This document shows, in pieces, positions 1 to 7,943 of a DNA stretch of 64,000 bases; the first letter of the stretch is position 1, and the number at the start of each line of letters is the position of its first letter. The stretch covers positions 1,612,001 to 1,676,000 of the forward strand of contig NZ_AP012327.1 of assembly GCF_001042615.1 (NCBI RefSeq), given 5' to 3'. The position numbers were made by a program, and so were the translations under genes. Under the pieces are notes generated by a model. It ran no database searches. It saw only the letters and a list, made by a program, of their open reading frames with translations, and had not been told where the DNA came from. Source of the stretch: Bifidobacterium catenulatum subsp. kashiwanohense JCM 15439 = DSM 21854 (GTDB lineage Bacteria; Actinomycetota; Actinomycetes; Actinomycetales; Bifidobacteriaceae).

Positions 1-25
1 TAATCGTAAGTAAAGGAGTCCAATC

Positions 26-100
26 ATGGGCATGCGCGGACGTAAGCGCAAGGATCGTCGTAAGAAGGCCGCCAATCACGGCAAGCGCCCAAACGCCTGA
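26..100 (+). CDS. Large-subunit ribosomal protein bL37 (24 aa)
   Basis: A 24-codon gene whose product is almost entirely Arg, Lys, Gly and Asn and ends in AANHGKRPNA. This matches the tiny actinobacterial 50S protein bL37 described from mycobacterial ribosome structures, which has the same length and the same NHGKRPNA end. An AAGGAG motif lies about 8 bases upstream of the ATG. In other actinobacteria this gene is also found next to the SigH/SigR-type sigma factor, as here. It is followed at once by a strong shared terminator. It is far shorter than most gene finders accept. Confidence 0.85.
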   Translation: MGMRGRKRKDRRKKAANHGKRPNA

Positions 101-134
101 TCCCTGCCAGCGTGAATAACGCTACAGAGCATTG

Positions 135-170
135 AAAACCCCGCCGAATCACATTGATTCGCGGGGTTTT
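135..170. terminator. Bidirectional terminator between bL37 and the anti-sigma gene
   Basis: AAAACCCCGC and GAATC pair with GATTC and GCGGGGTTTT around a 5-base loop, with one bulged C. A-rich and T-rich flanks serve both convergent genes. Confidence 0.85.
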
Positions 171-234
171 CTCATACTTCTTCAGCCTGCAATAGGCCTG
201 CCACAAGCCCATTGCCAGGGGAACATGCACGGAC

Positions 235-480
235 TTATTCTCCGCAGCAATGGTCAAGCGTAGCTTCAAGACGGTCGATCAGACTCTGCGGGGCATGCTG
301 CGGGCGCAGATACGCACGCATGGCCGCGATCAATGCCCGTTCACGCTCGTCGCAGCAACGTTCGGGGTCGAAACAATCACCGGAGGCGCTAACGCGCACA
401 CTGGTATGCGTCACCCGGGTCACAGTGCCGTCCTCGCTGGTGGTGACAGTGGTGGTATGCCGTTCGATCGATTCACTCAT
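235..480 (-). CDS. RsrA-like anti-sigma factor, atypical Cys pattern (81 aa)
   Basis: It is predicted to hold the neighbouring ECF sigma factor inactive. The case rests on position: the ATG overlaps the sigma stop by four bases (ATGA), the usual coupled sigma/anti-sigma arrangement. The C-terminal helix (about residues 58-76, QHAPQSLIDRLEATL) resembles the end of RsrA/RshA proteins. The classic zinc signature H-x3-C-x2-C is not present. Cysteines are at 36, 42, 43, 78 and 79, with His77. Residues 8-33 are Thr/Ser/Val-rich without an obvious fold. The actinobacterial RsrA reads thiol stress through mycothiol and thioredoxin; bifidobacteria are not known to make mycothiol, so the signal may differ. 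Confidence 0.65.
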   Translation of the reverse strand: MSESIERHTTTVTTSEDGTVTRVTHTSVRVSASGDCFDPERCCDERERALIAAMRAYLRPQHAPQSLIDRLEATLDHCCGE

Positions 481-1082
481 GCGCTGTCCTTCCCTGCCGT
501 GGCATAGCCACGTTCCTTCGCATAGTTGGCAAGTTCTCGTTTCAACTGCGTACGCGCACGATTGAGACGACTCATCACCGTGCCGATCTTCACACCCTGT
601 TCGTCAGCCACCTGCTGGTATGACTTGCCATCAATCGCAGCATCGATGAACACCTGGCGGCGTTCCGGCGAAAGCTTGGCGAGCGCCGCCATGATTTCCT
701 CGGGCGCATAGGCATCCAAATATTCCTGTTCCGCGGATTTAAGTTCTTCCGAGGAATGCTCCGAAGCCGAATAAATGTCCCAATCGTCATATTCACCGGT
801 GGAATCGTTAGCCCGCTGCGGTCTGCGTTTGGCTTTGGCATACTGGTTGAAATAGGCATTCCGCTCGATGGTAGTCATCCACGCGGCGAAATTTGTTCCC
901 TCCTGAAAGGAGTCGAACGCCTTGAATCCCCGTTCGAAAGTATCCTGCACCAAATCTTGGGCATCATCGGGATTGTTGGTAAGCTTCATCGCCTGCCGGT
1001 ACAACGCATCGACCACAGGCATGGCGAGTTTTTCAAAACGCGCCCTTTTACCTACCGTAGTTTCCGTTCGTACTTCAGTCAC
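477..1082 (-). CDS. sigH: ECF RNA polymerase sigma factor, SigH/SigR group
   Basis: Group IV sigma factor of about 201 aa. Region 2 is seen in LYRQAMKLTNNPDDAQDLVQDTF followed by FAAWMTTIERNAYFNQYAK; region 4 helix-turn-helix in LSPERRQVFIDAAIDGKSY and GTVMSRLNRARTQLK. The reading frame is open to 1205, but that would run into the divergent murE gene; the GTG at 1082 (VTEVRTETT) gives the usual SigR length. A GGGTGG motif upstream is distant, so the start is uncertain. In relatives this factor controls thiol-oxidative and heat stress genes together with its anti-sigma partner, encoded next in the operon. Confidence 0.85.
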   Translation of the reverse strand: MTEVRTETTVGKRARFEKLAMPVVDALYRQAMKLTNNPDDAQDLVQDTFERGFKAFDSFQEGTNFAAWMTTIERNAYFNQYAKAKRRPQRANDSTGEYDDWDIYSASEHSSEELKSAEQEYLDAYAPEEIMAALAKLSPERRQVFIDAAIDGKSYQQVADEQGVKIGTVMSRLNRARTQLKRELANYAKERGYATAGKDSA

Positions 1083-1177
1083 AGCTTTATTGTAACCACC
1101 CAGACTTCCACATGCCATGCACATAGCTGACGGTAGAATGGCTGTTCGGTATCCGAAGAACAGGGAGAACACGAGAT

Positions 1178-2731
1178 ATGGCTTTGACTCTGGCATCAGC
1201 AGCACGTCTGCTCAGCGAGCATGGATTACTGCGTGAAATCATCCAAGGAGACGCCTGGACGCTTGACGCGCAGACCGTCAACGGATTCGACAAGCCATTC
1301 GGTTCAATCACCTACGACACCAGGCAGGTCGTATCTGACACGCTCCTATGCTGCAAAGGCCGTTTCAAAGCGGAATATCTCAATGGCATCGATGATCGTG
1401 GGCTTGCCGCATACGTTGCGGAAAACGACTTCTCCGCGGCGACGAAAGCTCCGGGACTCATCGTGAACGACGCGCGCAAAGCCATGAGTCTGCTGTCCGC
1501 GGCATTTTATGGGTACCCGCAGAACCAACTGAAAGTCATCGGTATTACCGGAACCAAGGGAAAAACCACTACCGCCTACCTCACCCAGGCCATGCTCAAC
1601 GGCTGCTCCGTCGGCAAATGCGCTTTGTTCTCCTCCGTCGACAATTGCCTTGACGGACATACCTATGTCGAGTCCGATTTGACCACCCCGGAGTCCATGG
1701 ATGCGTTCCGTATGATGCGCGAAGCCGCTGATAACGGCATGGAATACCTGGTTATGGAGGTTTCGTCGCAGGCGTACAAAGTCGATCGCGTTTTCGGACT
1801 TACTTTTGACGCCGCCGCATTCCTCAATATCAGCCCGGACCACATCAGCCCCATCGAGCATCCGACATTCGAGGATTACTTCCACTGCAAACGTCAGATC
1901 GTAAAGAATTGCCGTTCCTTGGTTCTCGGCATGGTATGCGCACACGCCGATCTTATTCGTCAGGATGCTGCAATCGCCGATATTCCCGTCACCACGTTCG
2001 CTCTTGGCGAAGCATCGGCCGCGAATGTGACCGCATGGCCGGAACTTACAGACCATAGCCGTTTCGCCATTGCGGTGGAAGGTGAACAGATCGGCTCGCT
2101 CAGCCTGCAATTGGATGGCGACTTCAATTATGCGAACGCCGCCGCGGCCATTGCCATTGCGCATGCCGTTGGATTCGATTTCCACGAAACCGCCGCGAAG
2201 GAAGCGCTGCGCAATATGGAACCGGTACGTATCGCCGGTCGTATGGAGCATTTCCACGATACGAGGTCGAACACCATCGCCATCGTCGATTATGCGCACA
2301 ATTATGCTTCCGTAACGGCGTTGCTTGACTATGTCGACCAACGCTACGGCAAGGACGACCCTGAAGTCACGCTGATCACTGGATCTGCAGGAAATAAAGC
2401 GTATGATCGCAGATCAGAAATCGTCAGGGCTGCTCAGAATCGCGTCGACCATCTGATTCTCACCTTCGAAGACACGGATGACGAGCCTGTGGAACACGTC
2501 TGCCAAGACATGCTCGACAGTGTCACCAATCCTGATCTGGATGCGAGGATCATTCTCGACCGTACGGAAGCAGTGGAATCGACCGTAACAATCGACCGCA
2601 AGAGTCCCAACCGCCTCCATATCATCCTCATCATCGGCAAAGGCAACGAACGCTGGTTCAAGGACCACGGCAAGCATATTCCCTTCGAAGGCGACGACCA
2701 TATTGTGAAACGTATTTTTGGGCTTGCCTGA
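1178..2731 (+). CDS. murE: UDP-MurNAc-tripeptide ligase MurE
   Basis: Cytoplasmic Mur ligase that adds the third residue of the peptidoglycan stem. At 517 aa all three domains are present: a uridine-binding N-domain with TYDTRQV near residue 45, the ATP P-loop GTKGKTT near 125-131, and a C-domain with AHNYASVTALLDY and GNERWFKDHG. The DNPR motif that selects meso-diaminopimelate is absent; the corresponding stretch reads FEDTDDEP, consistent with an L-Lys or L-Orn adding enzyme, as known for bifidobacterial walls. It is not in the dcw cluster but is followed 61 bases later by a FemABX bridge transferase, so residue 3 and its cross-bridge are encoded together. GGGAG lies 10 bases before the ATG. 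Confidence 0.92.
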   Translation: MALTLASAARLLSEHGLLREIIQGDAWTLDAQTVNGFDKPFGSITYDTRQVVSDTLLCCKGRFKAEYLNGIDDRGLAAYVAENDFSAATKAPGLIVNDARKAMSLLSAAFYGYPQNQLKVIGITGTKGKTTTAYLTQAMLNGCSVGKCALFSSVDNCLDGHTYVESDLTTPESMDAFRMMREAADNGMEYLVMEVSSQAYKVDRVFGLTFDAAAFLNISPDHISPIEHPTFEDYFHCKRQIVKNCRSLVLGMVCAHADLIRQDAAIADIPVTTFALGEASAANVTAWPELTDHSRFAIAVEGEQIGSLSLQLDGDFNYANAAAAIAIAHAVGFDFHETAAKEALRNMEPVRIAGRMEHFHDTRSNTIAIVDYAHNYASVTALLDYVDQRYGKDDPEVTLITGSAGNKAYDRRSEIVRAAQNRVDHLILTFEDTDDEPVEHVCQDMLDSVTNPDLDARIILDRTEAVESTVTIDRKSPNRLHIILIIGKGNERWFKDHGKHIPFEGDDHIVKRIFGLA

Positions 2732-2792
2732 CCTGCAGCAACAGCCAACCATCATCGAGTAATCACCAACCATAAGGAACAGTCCAACAATC

Positions 2793-3791
2793 ATGATCAC
2801 TCTTGAATTCACCGACGCAGCCACCATGGAACAGCAGGCTGTGCAGGCGGGTCTTACCCTGCCCATCGAACAGACCGCAGTGTGGGCCAAATATCAGAAC
2901 ACCATTGACGGACGTACGCCGTGGGGTGCGTATGTGGTGAAGCAGGACGGCGCGCCAATCGCATTCATCGCATTCATCGATTACGAAACCCATGGCTACC
3001 ACTATTTGAGGTCCGTTCATGGTCCGGCTTGGCTTGACAAGCCTTCCGCACAGCTGGAAAAGCAGGTTCGTGACCTGCTTGTTGAGGACGTACGCAAACG
3101 CGATAAAAACGTTGTGTTCCTGCGTATCGACTTGTGGGATTTCGAAGGCTCGTTCCCGGTGCTTTCCACCGTTCCTTACAACGAGACCGTGTATGTGGAC
3201 ATCACCGGTGGTGATGAGGCGGTTCTTGCACGCATGAAGAAGCGTGGCCGCCGCGACGTACGTAAGGCGTTGAGGGAGAGTCCTGCCGCTTGCGCCGATG
3301 AGACCGCGCAGGCGATGGCTGATTTCTCCGAATACTACGAGGTCATGGTCGATACCGCCAACCGTGACGGATTCTCCCCCGCCCCGATGAGCGACTACGT
3401 CGATATGATCAGCAATCTTGGTCCTGATCATGCTCGCGTATTCGCGGCACGTATCGACGGCAAGGTTGTGGCATGGTCCATCGTCACCATCAACGGCGAT
3501 CACGCGGTCTACTACTATGCGTGCATGCGCACGGAAATCATGAGCCAGCATGTTCCCGACAAGCTGATTTACGTTATATGCTGCGCGCTTGGAGAGCAAG
3601 GTTGCACAGTGCTTGATTTAATGGGCATCGGCAACGATTTCGCGCCTTCATTGAAGAGTTTGAACGGATTCAAGACGAAATTCTCCGAGAGCATCGCACA
3701 GATTTCCGCAGGTCGCGATATTCCGGTCAAGAGGGCATTCTACCGTTCGCTCACGCTGCTGCAGTCTCTGCGTTGCAAACTGCGCAAGTAA
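2793..3791 (+). CDS. FemABX-family peptidoglycan bridge aminoacyltransferase
   Basis: 332 aa. Enzymes of this family use aminoacyl-tRNA to attach the first bridge residue to the side chain of the third stem residue, usually on the lipid intermediate at the inner face of the membrane. The order of motifs fits the double GNAT fold: a N-terminal half with WAKYQNTIDGRTPWGAY, the basic stretch MKKRGRRDVRKALR, and a C-terminal half with YYYACM and LDLMGIGNDFAPSLKSLNGFK. Its place directly after a Lys/Orn-type murE supports this role. The amino acid it transfers cannot be read from sequence. A strong hairpin terminator follows. Confidence 0.88.
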   Translation: MITLEFTDAATMEQQAVQAGLTLPIEQTAVWAKYQNTIDGRTPWGAYVVKQDGAPIAFIAFIDYETHGYHYLRSVHGPAWLDKPSAQLEKQVRDLLVEDVRKRDKNVVFLRIDLWDFEGSFPVLSTVPYNETVYVDITGGDEAVLARMKKRGRRDVRKALRESPAACADETAQAMADFSEYYEVMVDTANRDGFSPAPMSDYVDMISNLGPDHARVFAARIDGKVVAWSIVTINGDHAVYYYACMRTEIMSQHVPDKLIYVICCALGEQGCTVLDLMGIGNDFAPSLKSLNGFKTKFSESIAQISAGRDIPVKRAFYRSLTLLQSLRCKLRK

Positions 3792-3829
3792 TAATCGCGC
3801 CTCACGACGAATAGTGCAAAATATCGCGC

Positions 3830-3870
3830 AAAGGGGGATGCATCGAATCAATATCGCTGCATCCCCCTTT
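3830..3870. terminator. Bidirectional terminator after the murE/FemABX operon
   Basis: AAAGGGGGATGCA pairs with TGCATCCCCCTTT (13 bp) around a 15-base loop, between convergent genes. Confidence 0.85.
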
Positions 3871-3895
3871 GTATTGCATCACAGATTGTTGTATC

Positions 3896-3927
3896 GATGG
3901 ATCGTCGACAACAACCGACGATCCATC
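3896..3927. terminator. Second hairpin at the folC 3' end
   Basis: GATGGATCGTCG and CGACGATCCATC form a perfect 12-bp stem with an 8-base loop, 21 bases beyond the folC stop. There is no T-run, so it may protect the mRNA end rather than terminate. Confidence 0.5.
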
Positions 3928-3947
3928 ATCGCCATGCATATATGCGA

Positions 3948-5567
3948 TTACCGCACGTCATCGGAAGATGCATCATCCGCATGTTCAGTATTGGCAGCAT
4001 CTTCGGAAACGTCAGTATCTTCATCTTCAGCAAGATCTGGACCGACACTGCCGAAATCGTTGATATCGAAATCAGGATTGGCGTCAGATTCGAAATCGAG
4101 ATCCGCCTCGTCCTGTCCCTTACGCGGTTCCGGCTCAACAGCCTCCTGGAAGACACGTTCCGACTTCGGCTTCTTCAAATCGGGATTGACTTTCTCTTCC
4201 AGCATGAGACGTGCATCGCCAGCCGTGGTGAAGCTACCGCAAATCAGCACACCGTAACCATAGCCAACACCAAGCTCATCATCGGCGTCAACCATATTAA
4301 CAGCCTCCTGAATGGCATCCGGCAGTTCAGGAACACACGTAACCCTTTCCGCACCAAACACGCGTTCAGCAACCGTTTTCAGGTCTTCCGCGGGCATCAC
4401 ACGATCACGCCACGAGTTTTCAGTGACAATCACATGGCTCAGTAATGGTTCGAGCACACCCAAATACTCTTCGACCTGCTTGTCTCCCATCATGGCAATC
4501 ACGCCGACGAGCTGCTGGAAATCGTAATTTTCCTCAATCGCGGCACGCAACGATTCTGCCGCATTCACATTATGCCCGCCATCCAGAATGATCGTTGGCG
4601 ATGTACGAATCTGCTCGATGCGGCCTGGAATCCTCACCGTGCTCAACGCCTCAGCCACAAGATCACCGTCAAGTGCACCGTTGACGGGAATCACCACTTC
4701 CGCCGCGCACAGGGCCGCGAGTGCATTATGCGCCTGATGTTCGCCGAATTTGGCGACCGGCACTTCCGCGTACGTGCCATTCGGCGTACGCAGGGTCACA
4801 ACCTGACCGCCAACTGCCGGAATGCGGGTCACAACTTCAGCTTCGATGCCGTCTCGCACCAGATTGGCATGGTTTTCCGCCGCCGCTTCCTCGATAATCG
4901 GCATGACGGCCTCTTCATGCGGTTGACGCCCGATGACCGCGGTGCAGCCCGGCTTGATAATGCCGACTTTTTCGGATGCGATCTGTTCCACGGTATTGCC
5001 AAGCCATGCCATATGGTCCATGTCGATCGGTCCGATAATGGCCGCATCGGCATCGAGCACGTTGGTGGCGTCCCAGCGGCCGCCCATACCGACCTCAACG
5101 ATGGCCACATCGACCGGAGCGTCGGCGAACTTCCAGATGGCCATGGCGGTAAGCACTTCGAAGAAGCTCATTTTTGGCTTGTCGAGTTTCCTCATCTTCA
5201 TGTCGACCATGGCTACAAGGTCTTTGATTTGATCCCAGGCATCAACGAAATCATCGTCGGAAAGCTGCTGTCCATCGATGGCGATGCGCTCGTTGACATG
5301 TTCAAGATGCGGTGACGTGTACAAACCGGTTCGCATGCCGTAGGCGCGGCAGATCGCCTCGGCCATGCGCGCGGTAGACCCTTTGCCGTTGGTTCCAGTG
5401 ATGTGAATAACACGGAACGACTGCTCGGGATGTCCCATGATGTCGAGGATCATCTTCATGCGTTGCAGGTCAAGATTGGTGGTATTGCGCTCTGACGGGC
5501 GGCTCATGATGTCGCGTTCGACGTCGATCATGCTTTCATTGTTACGATTCGGATGTTCGAATGACAT
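3948..5567 (-). CDS. folC: Folylpolyglutamate synthase / dihydrofolate synthase
   Basis: ATP-dependent ligase adding glutamate to folates (and possibly to dihydropteroate). The Mur-ligase fold is clear: GTNGKGSTARM P-loop, YTSPHLEHVNERI, EVGMGGRWDATN, and GHNVNAAESL in the C-domain. The ATG at 5567 follows AGGGGAGGAATCC; an earlier in-frame TTG at 5609 has poorer spacing. After the catalytic part ends near GDARLMLEEK there is an unusual tail of about 80 residues, very acidic (runs such as DEADLDFESDANPDFDINDF), not part of typical FolC. The gene is followed by two hairpins. Confidence 0.9.
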   Translation of the reverse strand: MSFEHPNRNNESMIDVERDIMSRPSERNTTNLDLQRMKMILDIMGHPEQSFRVIHITGTNGKGSTARMAEAICRAYGMRTGLYTSPHLEHVNERIAIDGQQLSDDDFVDAWDQIKDLVAMVDMKMRKLDKPKMSFFEVLTAMAIWKFADAPVDVAIVEVGMGGRWDATNVLDADAAIIGPIDMDHMAWLGNTVEQIASEKVGIIKPGCTAVIGRQPHEEAVMPIIEEAAAENHANLVRDGIEAEVVTRIPAVGGQVVTLRTPNGTYAEVPVAKFGEHQAHNALAALCAAEVVIPVNGALDGDLVAEALSTVRIPGRIEQIRTSPTIILDGGHNVNAAESLRAAIEENYDFQQLVGVIAMMGDKQVEEYLGVLEPLLSHVIVTENSWRDRVMPAEDLKTVAERVFGAERVTCVPELPDAIQEAVNMVDADDELGVGYGYGVLICGSFTTAGDARLMLEEKVNPDLKKPKSERVFQEAVEPEPRKGQDEADLDFESDANPDFDINDFGSVGPDLAEDEDTDVSEDAANTEHADDASSDDVR

Positions 5568-5713
5568 ATTCTTTCGGATTCCTCCCCTACCTTGGGATTG
5601 CTCACTCAATCTCCCCTATTCTATGTGCTTGCATGAACGTTGCGCGGCGCAAAAAGTTATAGGATGGTTTGCGGTAATTGCGTAAGCATGGATAACCATA
5701 TTCAGGAGATGTG

Positions 5714-7315
5714 ATGAACGAAGTCATTACCGCTAAAGACAAGGAGTATGAAGCCATGGAGCAGTCCAGCGCCCCCGGCCCCGATCAGGCGATGAGCGAC
5801 CGTGTGAACAATCGTTCGCTGCGCCCGCGTTCCGAGGCGTTCAAGGAGTTCATGACCACCGGTTGGGATGATAATGAGCCGGTTATTGAACCGTTGGAGT
5901 CTTCCCATTACATTCAGGCTCGTCTTGACACGCTGGGTAAGGCTTTTCCCGGAGAGCGTATTGTGATTCCGGCCGGTCAGCCGAAGGTGCGCAACAATGA
6001 CTGCGACTATGCGTTCCGTCCGGATACGACGTTTTCGTATTACACCGGTTTGGGTGAAGACTACGAGGCCGGTGCAGTGCTGGTGTTGAATCCGGTTGAT
6101 CCTGATTCTCCGGAGGCTGCGGCCGGCAAGACGCATGTGCCGGAATTGTTTGTGGCTCCGCGTGCGAACCACTATACGCAGGACTTTTTCATGAATGCCC
6201 ATTATGGAGAATATTGGGTTGGACCTCGTGCCGGCTTGCAGGAGATGACTGCAATGACCGGTATTGAGACCAATGACATTGCACAGCTGTCTGACGCATT
6301 GAGCAAGGATGTCGGCTCTGAGGCTGGTGCCGTGCGTGTGCGTGTGATTCGCGAGGCTGATCCGCAGATCACCGAAATGGTGGAGGATATTCGCGAGGCG
6401 AACGGTTTCGCCGATCCGGATGGCAACACCAATGCCGATGACAAGCTTCATGAGTTTGCCGCCGAGGCTCGCATGTGCAAGGACGAATATGAGATTCGTG
6501 AAATGCGCAAGGCCGTTGCCGCAACCAAGCATGGTTTCGACAATATTCTACGCAAGCTGCCGTCGTCGCTCGACAAGCCTCGTTCGGAACGTATGTTGGA
6601 AGGCGCGTTCAATGCCATTTCCCGTGAGGAAGGCAATGAGGTCGGCTACGATACGATCATCGCTTCCGGCGCTCATGCGCCGATTCTGCATTGGATGCGT
6701 AACACCGGTACCGTGGAGTCCGGCGATCTGCTGCTGATTGATGCCGGTGTGGAGGTCAATAGCTTGTATACGGCCGATATCACGCGCACGTTCCCGACCA
6801 ACGGTAAGTTCACTGATTTCCAGAAAAAGTTGTATCAGGCGGTTTTGGACTCCCAGCAGGCTGGTTTTGAGGCTGCCAGGCCGGGTGCCACGTATTCCGA
6901 CATTCATCATGCGTGCATGCGTGTGATCGCCGAGCGTCTGCATGATTGGGGTATTCTTCCGGTCGATGTCGAGGAGTCGCTTTCTCCGGAAGGACAGCAG
7001 CATCGCCGTTGGCTCGCCTGTGGTGTGGCCCATCATCTTGGTTTGGATGTGCATGATTGCGCTCAGGCACGTTATGAGTCGTATCAGGGTGCTGCGATTC
7101 GCCCTGGCATGATTTTCACGATTGAACCGGGTCTGTATTTCCGCGCGGATGATCTGTTGATTCCACCGGAGTATCGAGGCATCGGCATTCGCGTTGAAGA
7201 TGATGTGCTGATGACTGAGGATGGTCCGGAATGGATTTCCGCCGGCATTCCAAAGCAGATCGATGAGGTCGAACAGTGGATGGCCAGCATGGCTGCCGAA
7301 GGTGCAAAGGCCTGA
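5714..7315 (+). CDS. pepP: Xaa-Pro aminopeptidase (M24 family)
   Basis: Cleaves N-terminal residues next to proline. It is 533 aa with an AMP_N domain (FPGERIVIPAG, FSYYTGLGEDYEAGAVLVL) and a C-terminal pita-bread metallopeptidase domain. Ligands for the dinuclear metal centre are visible: two Asp in IDAGVEVNSLYTADITRTF, His in HHLGLDVHD, Glu in TIEPGLYF and Glu in GIRVEDDV. The GGAG at 5705-5708 best fits the ATG at 5714; a GTG lies one codon earlier. No signal peptide is seen, so it is cytoplasmic and probably acts on imported peptides. A Nudix gene starts one base after its stop codon. Confidence 0.92.
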   Translation: MNEVITAKDKEYEAMEQSSAPGPDQAMSDRVNNRSLRPRSEAFKEFMTTGWDDNEPVIEPLESSHYIQARLDTLGKAFPGERIVIPAGQPKVRNNDCDYAFRPDTTFSYYTGLGEDYEAGAVLVLNPVDPDSPEAAAGKTHVPELFVAPRANHYTQDFFMNAHYGEYWVGPRAGLQEMTAMTGIETNDIAQLSDALSKDVGSEAGAVRVRVIREADPQITEMVEDIREANGFADPDGNTNADDKLHEFAAEARMCKDEYEIREMRKAVAATKHGFDNILRKLPSSLDKPRSERMLEGAFNAISREEGNEVGYDTIIASGAHAPILHWMRNTGTVESGDLLLIDAGVEVNSLYTADITRTFPTNGKFTDFQKKLYQAVLDSQQAGFEAARPGATYSDIHHACMRVIAERLHDWGILPVDVEESLSPEGQQHRRWLACGVAHHLGLDVHDCAQARYESYQGAAIRPGMIFTIEPGLYFRADDLLIPPEYRGIGIRVEDDVLMTEDGPEWISAGIPKQIDEVEQWMASMAAEGAKA

Positions 7316-7316
7316 T

Positions 7317-7838
7317 ATGCCAACGCCTGAATTCATTCTCGAGTTACGCAAGAAAATCGGCCACGACCTCCTATGGCTAATGGGCGTCTCCGGCTATGTC
7401 GAAGACGAGCAGGGTCGTGTACTTCTTGGCAAGCGTTCCGATACCGGCGAATGGGCCATGGTGTATGGCATTAATGAACCCGGCGAAGAGCCTGCCGACA
7501 CGGTGGCACGTGAAGTCAAAGAAGAGACTGGTGTGGATGTTATCGTCACCGATTTGGTGTCGGTGAAGTCCTCCCATAAGGTGCTTACGTATGCGAATGG
7601 CGACAACACCATGTATATGAACCACCTGTTTATATGCAGGCCGGATCCAAATGGCAATGCCGAACCGTTCGTAGGTGACGAGGAGAGCCTCAACGTAGGC
7701 TGGTTCTCCCCCGACGACCTGCCTCAGCCCCTGGCCGACACCACAGTGGAACGCATGGGCTACGTGCGTGAGTACATCAAAAACAAGGCGAACGGCGATG
7801 CACACGCGCAATTCTCCTTCAACGGTACGATTCACTGA
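7317..7838 (+). CDS. Nudix hydrolase
   Basis: 173 aa. The Nudix box G-x5-E-x7-REVKEETGV is complete (GINEPGEEPADTVAREVKEETGV region, near residues 51-73), so it should be an active Mg-dependent pyrophosphohydrolase. The substrate is not predictable; the layout (WLMGVSGYVEDEQGRVLLGKR at the front) resembles the ADP-ribose/MutT-like group common in actinobacteria. The ATG at 7317 lies one base after the pepP stop, so translation is coupled. Confidence 0.88.
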   Translation: MPTPEFILELRKKIGHDLLWLMGVSGYVEDEQGRVLLGKRSDTGEWAMVYGINEPGEEPADTVAREVKEETGVDVIVTDLVSVKSSHKVLTYANGDNTMYMNHLFICRPDPNGNAEPFVGDEESLNVGWFSPDDLPQPLADTTVERMGYVREYIKNKANGDAHAQFSFNGTIH

Positions 7839-7867
7839 ACACAGTCACAATTGAATATATAAACTAT

Positions 7868-7908
7868 AAGAGCTGGTGTGACGATCATGAACCGTCACAC
7901 CAGCTCTT
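7868..7908. terminator. Bidirectional terminator between the Nudix gene and the opp operon
   Basis: AAGAGCTGGTGTGACG pairs perfectly with CGTCACACCAGCTCTT (16 bp) between convergent genes. Confidence 0.88.
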
Positions 7909-7943
7909 GTGTATGTCAGGAAGCCACGAAACTCACTCCGGCA

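Noticed and set aside
1083..1205. Longer sigma factor start at 1205
   Set aside because: It would overlap the start of divergent murE and add residues unlike SigH proteins.
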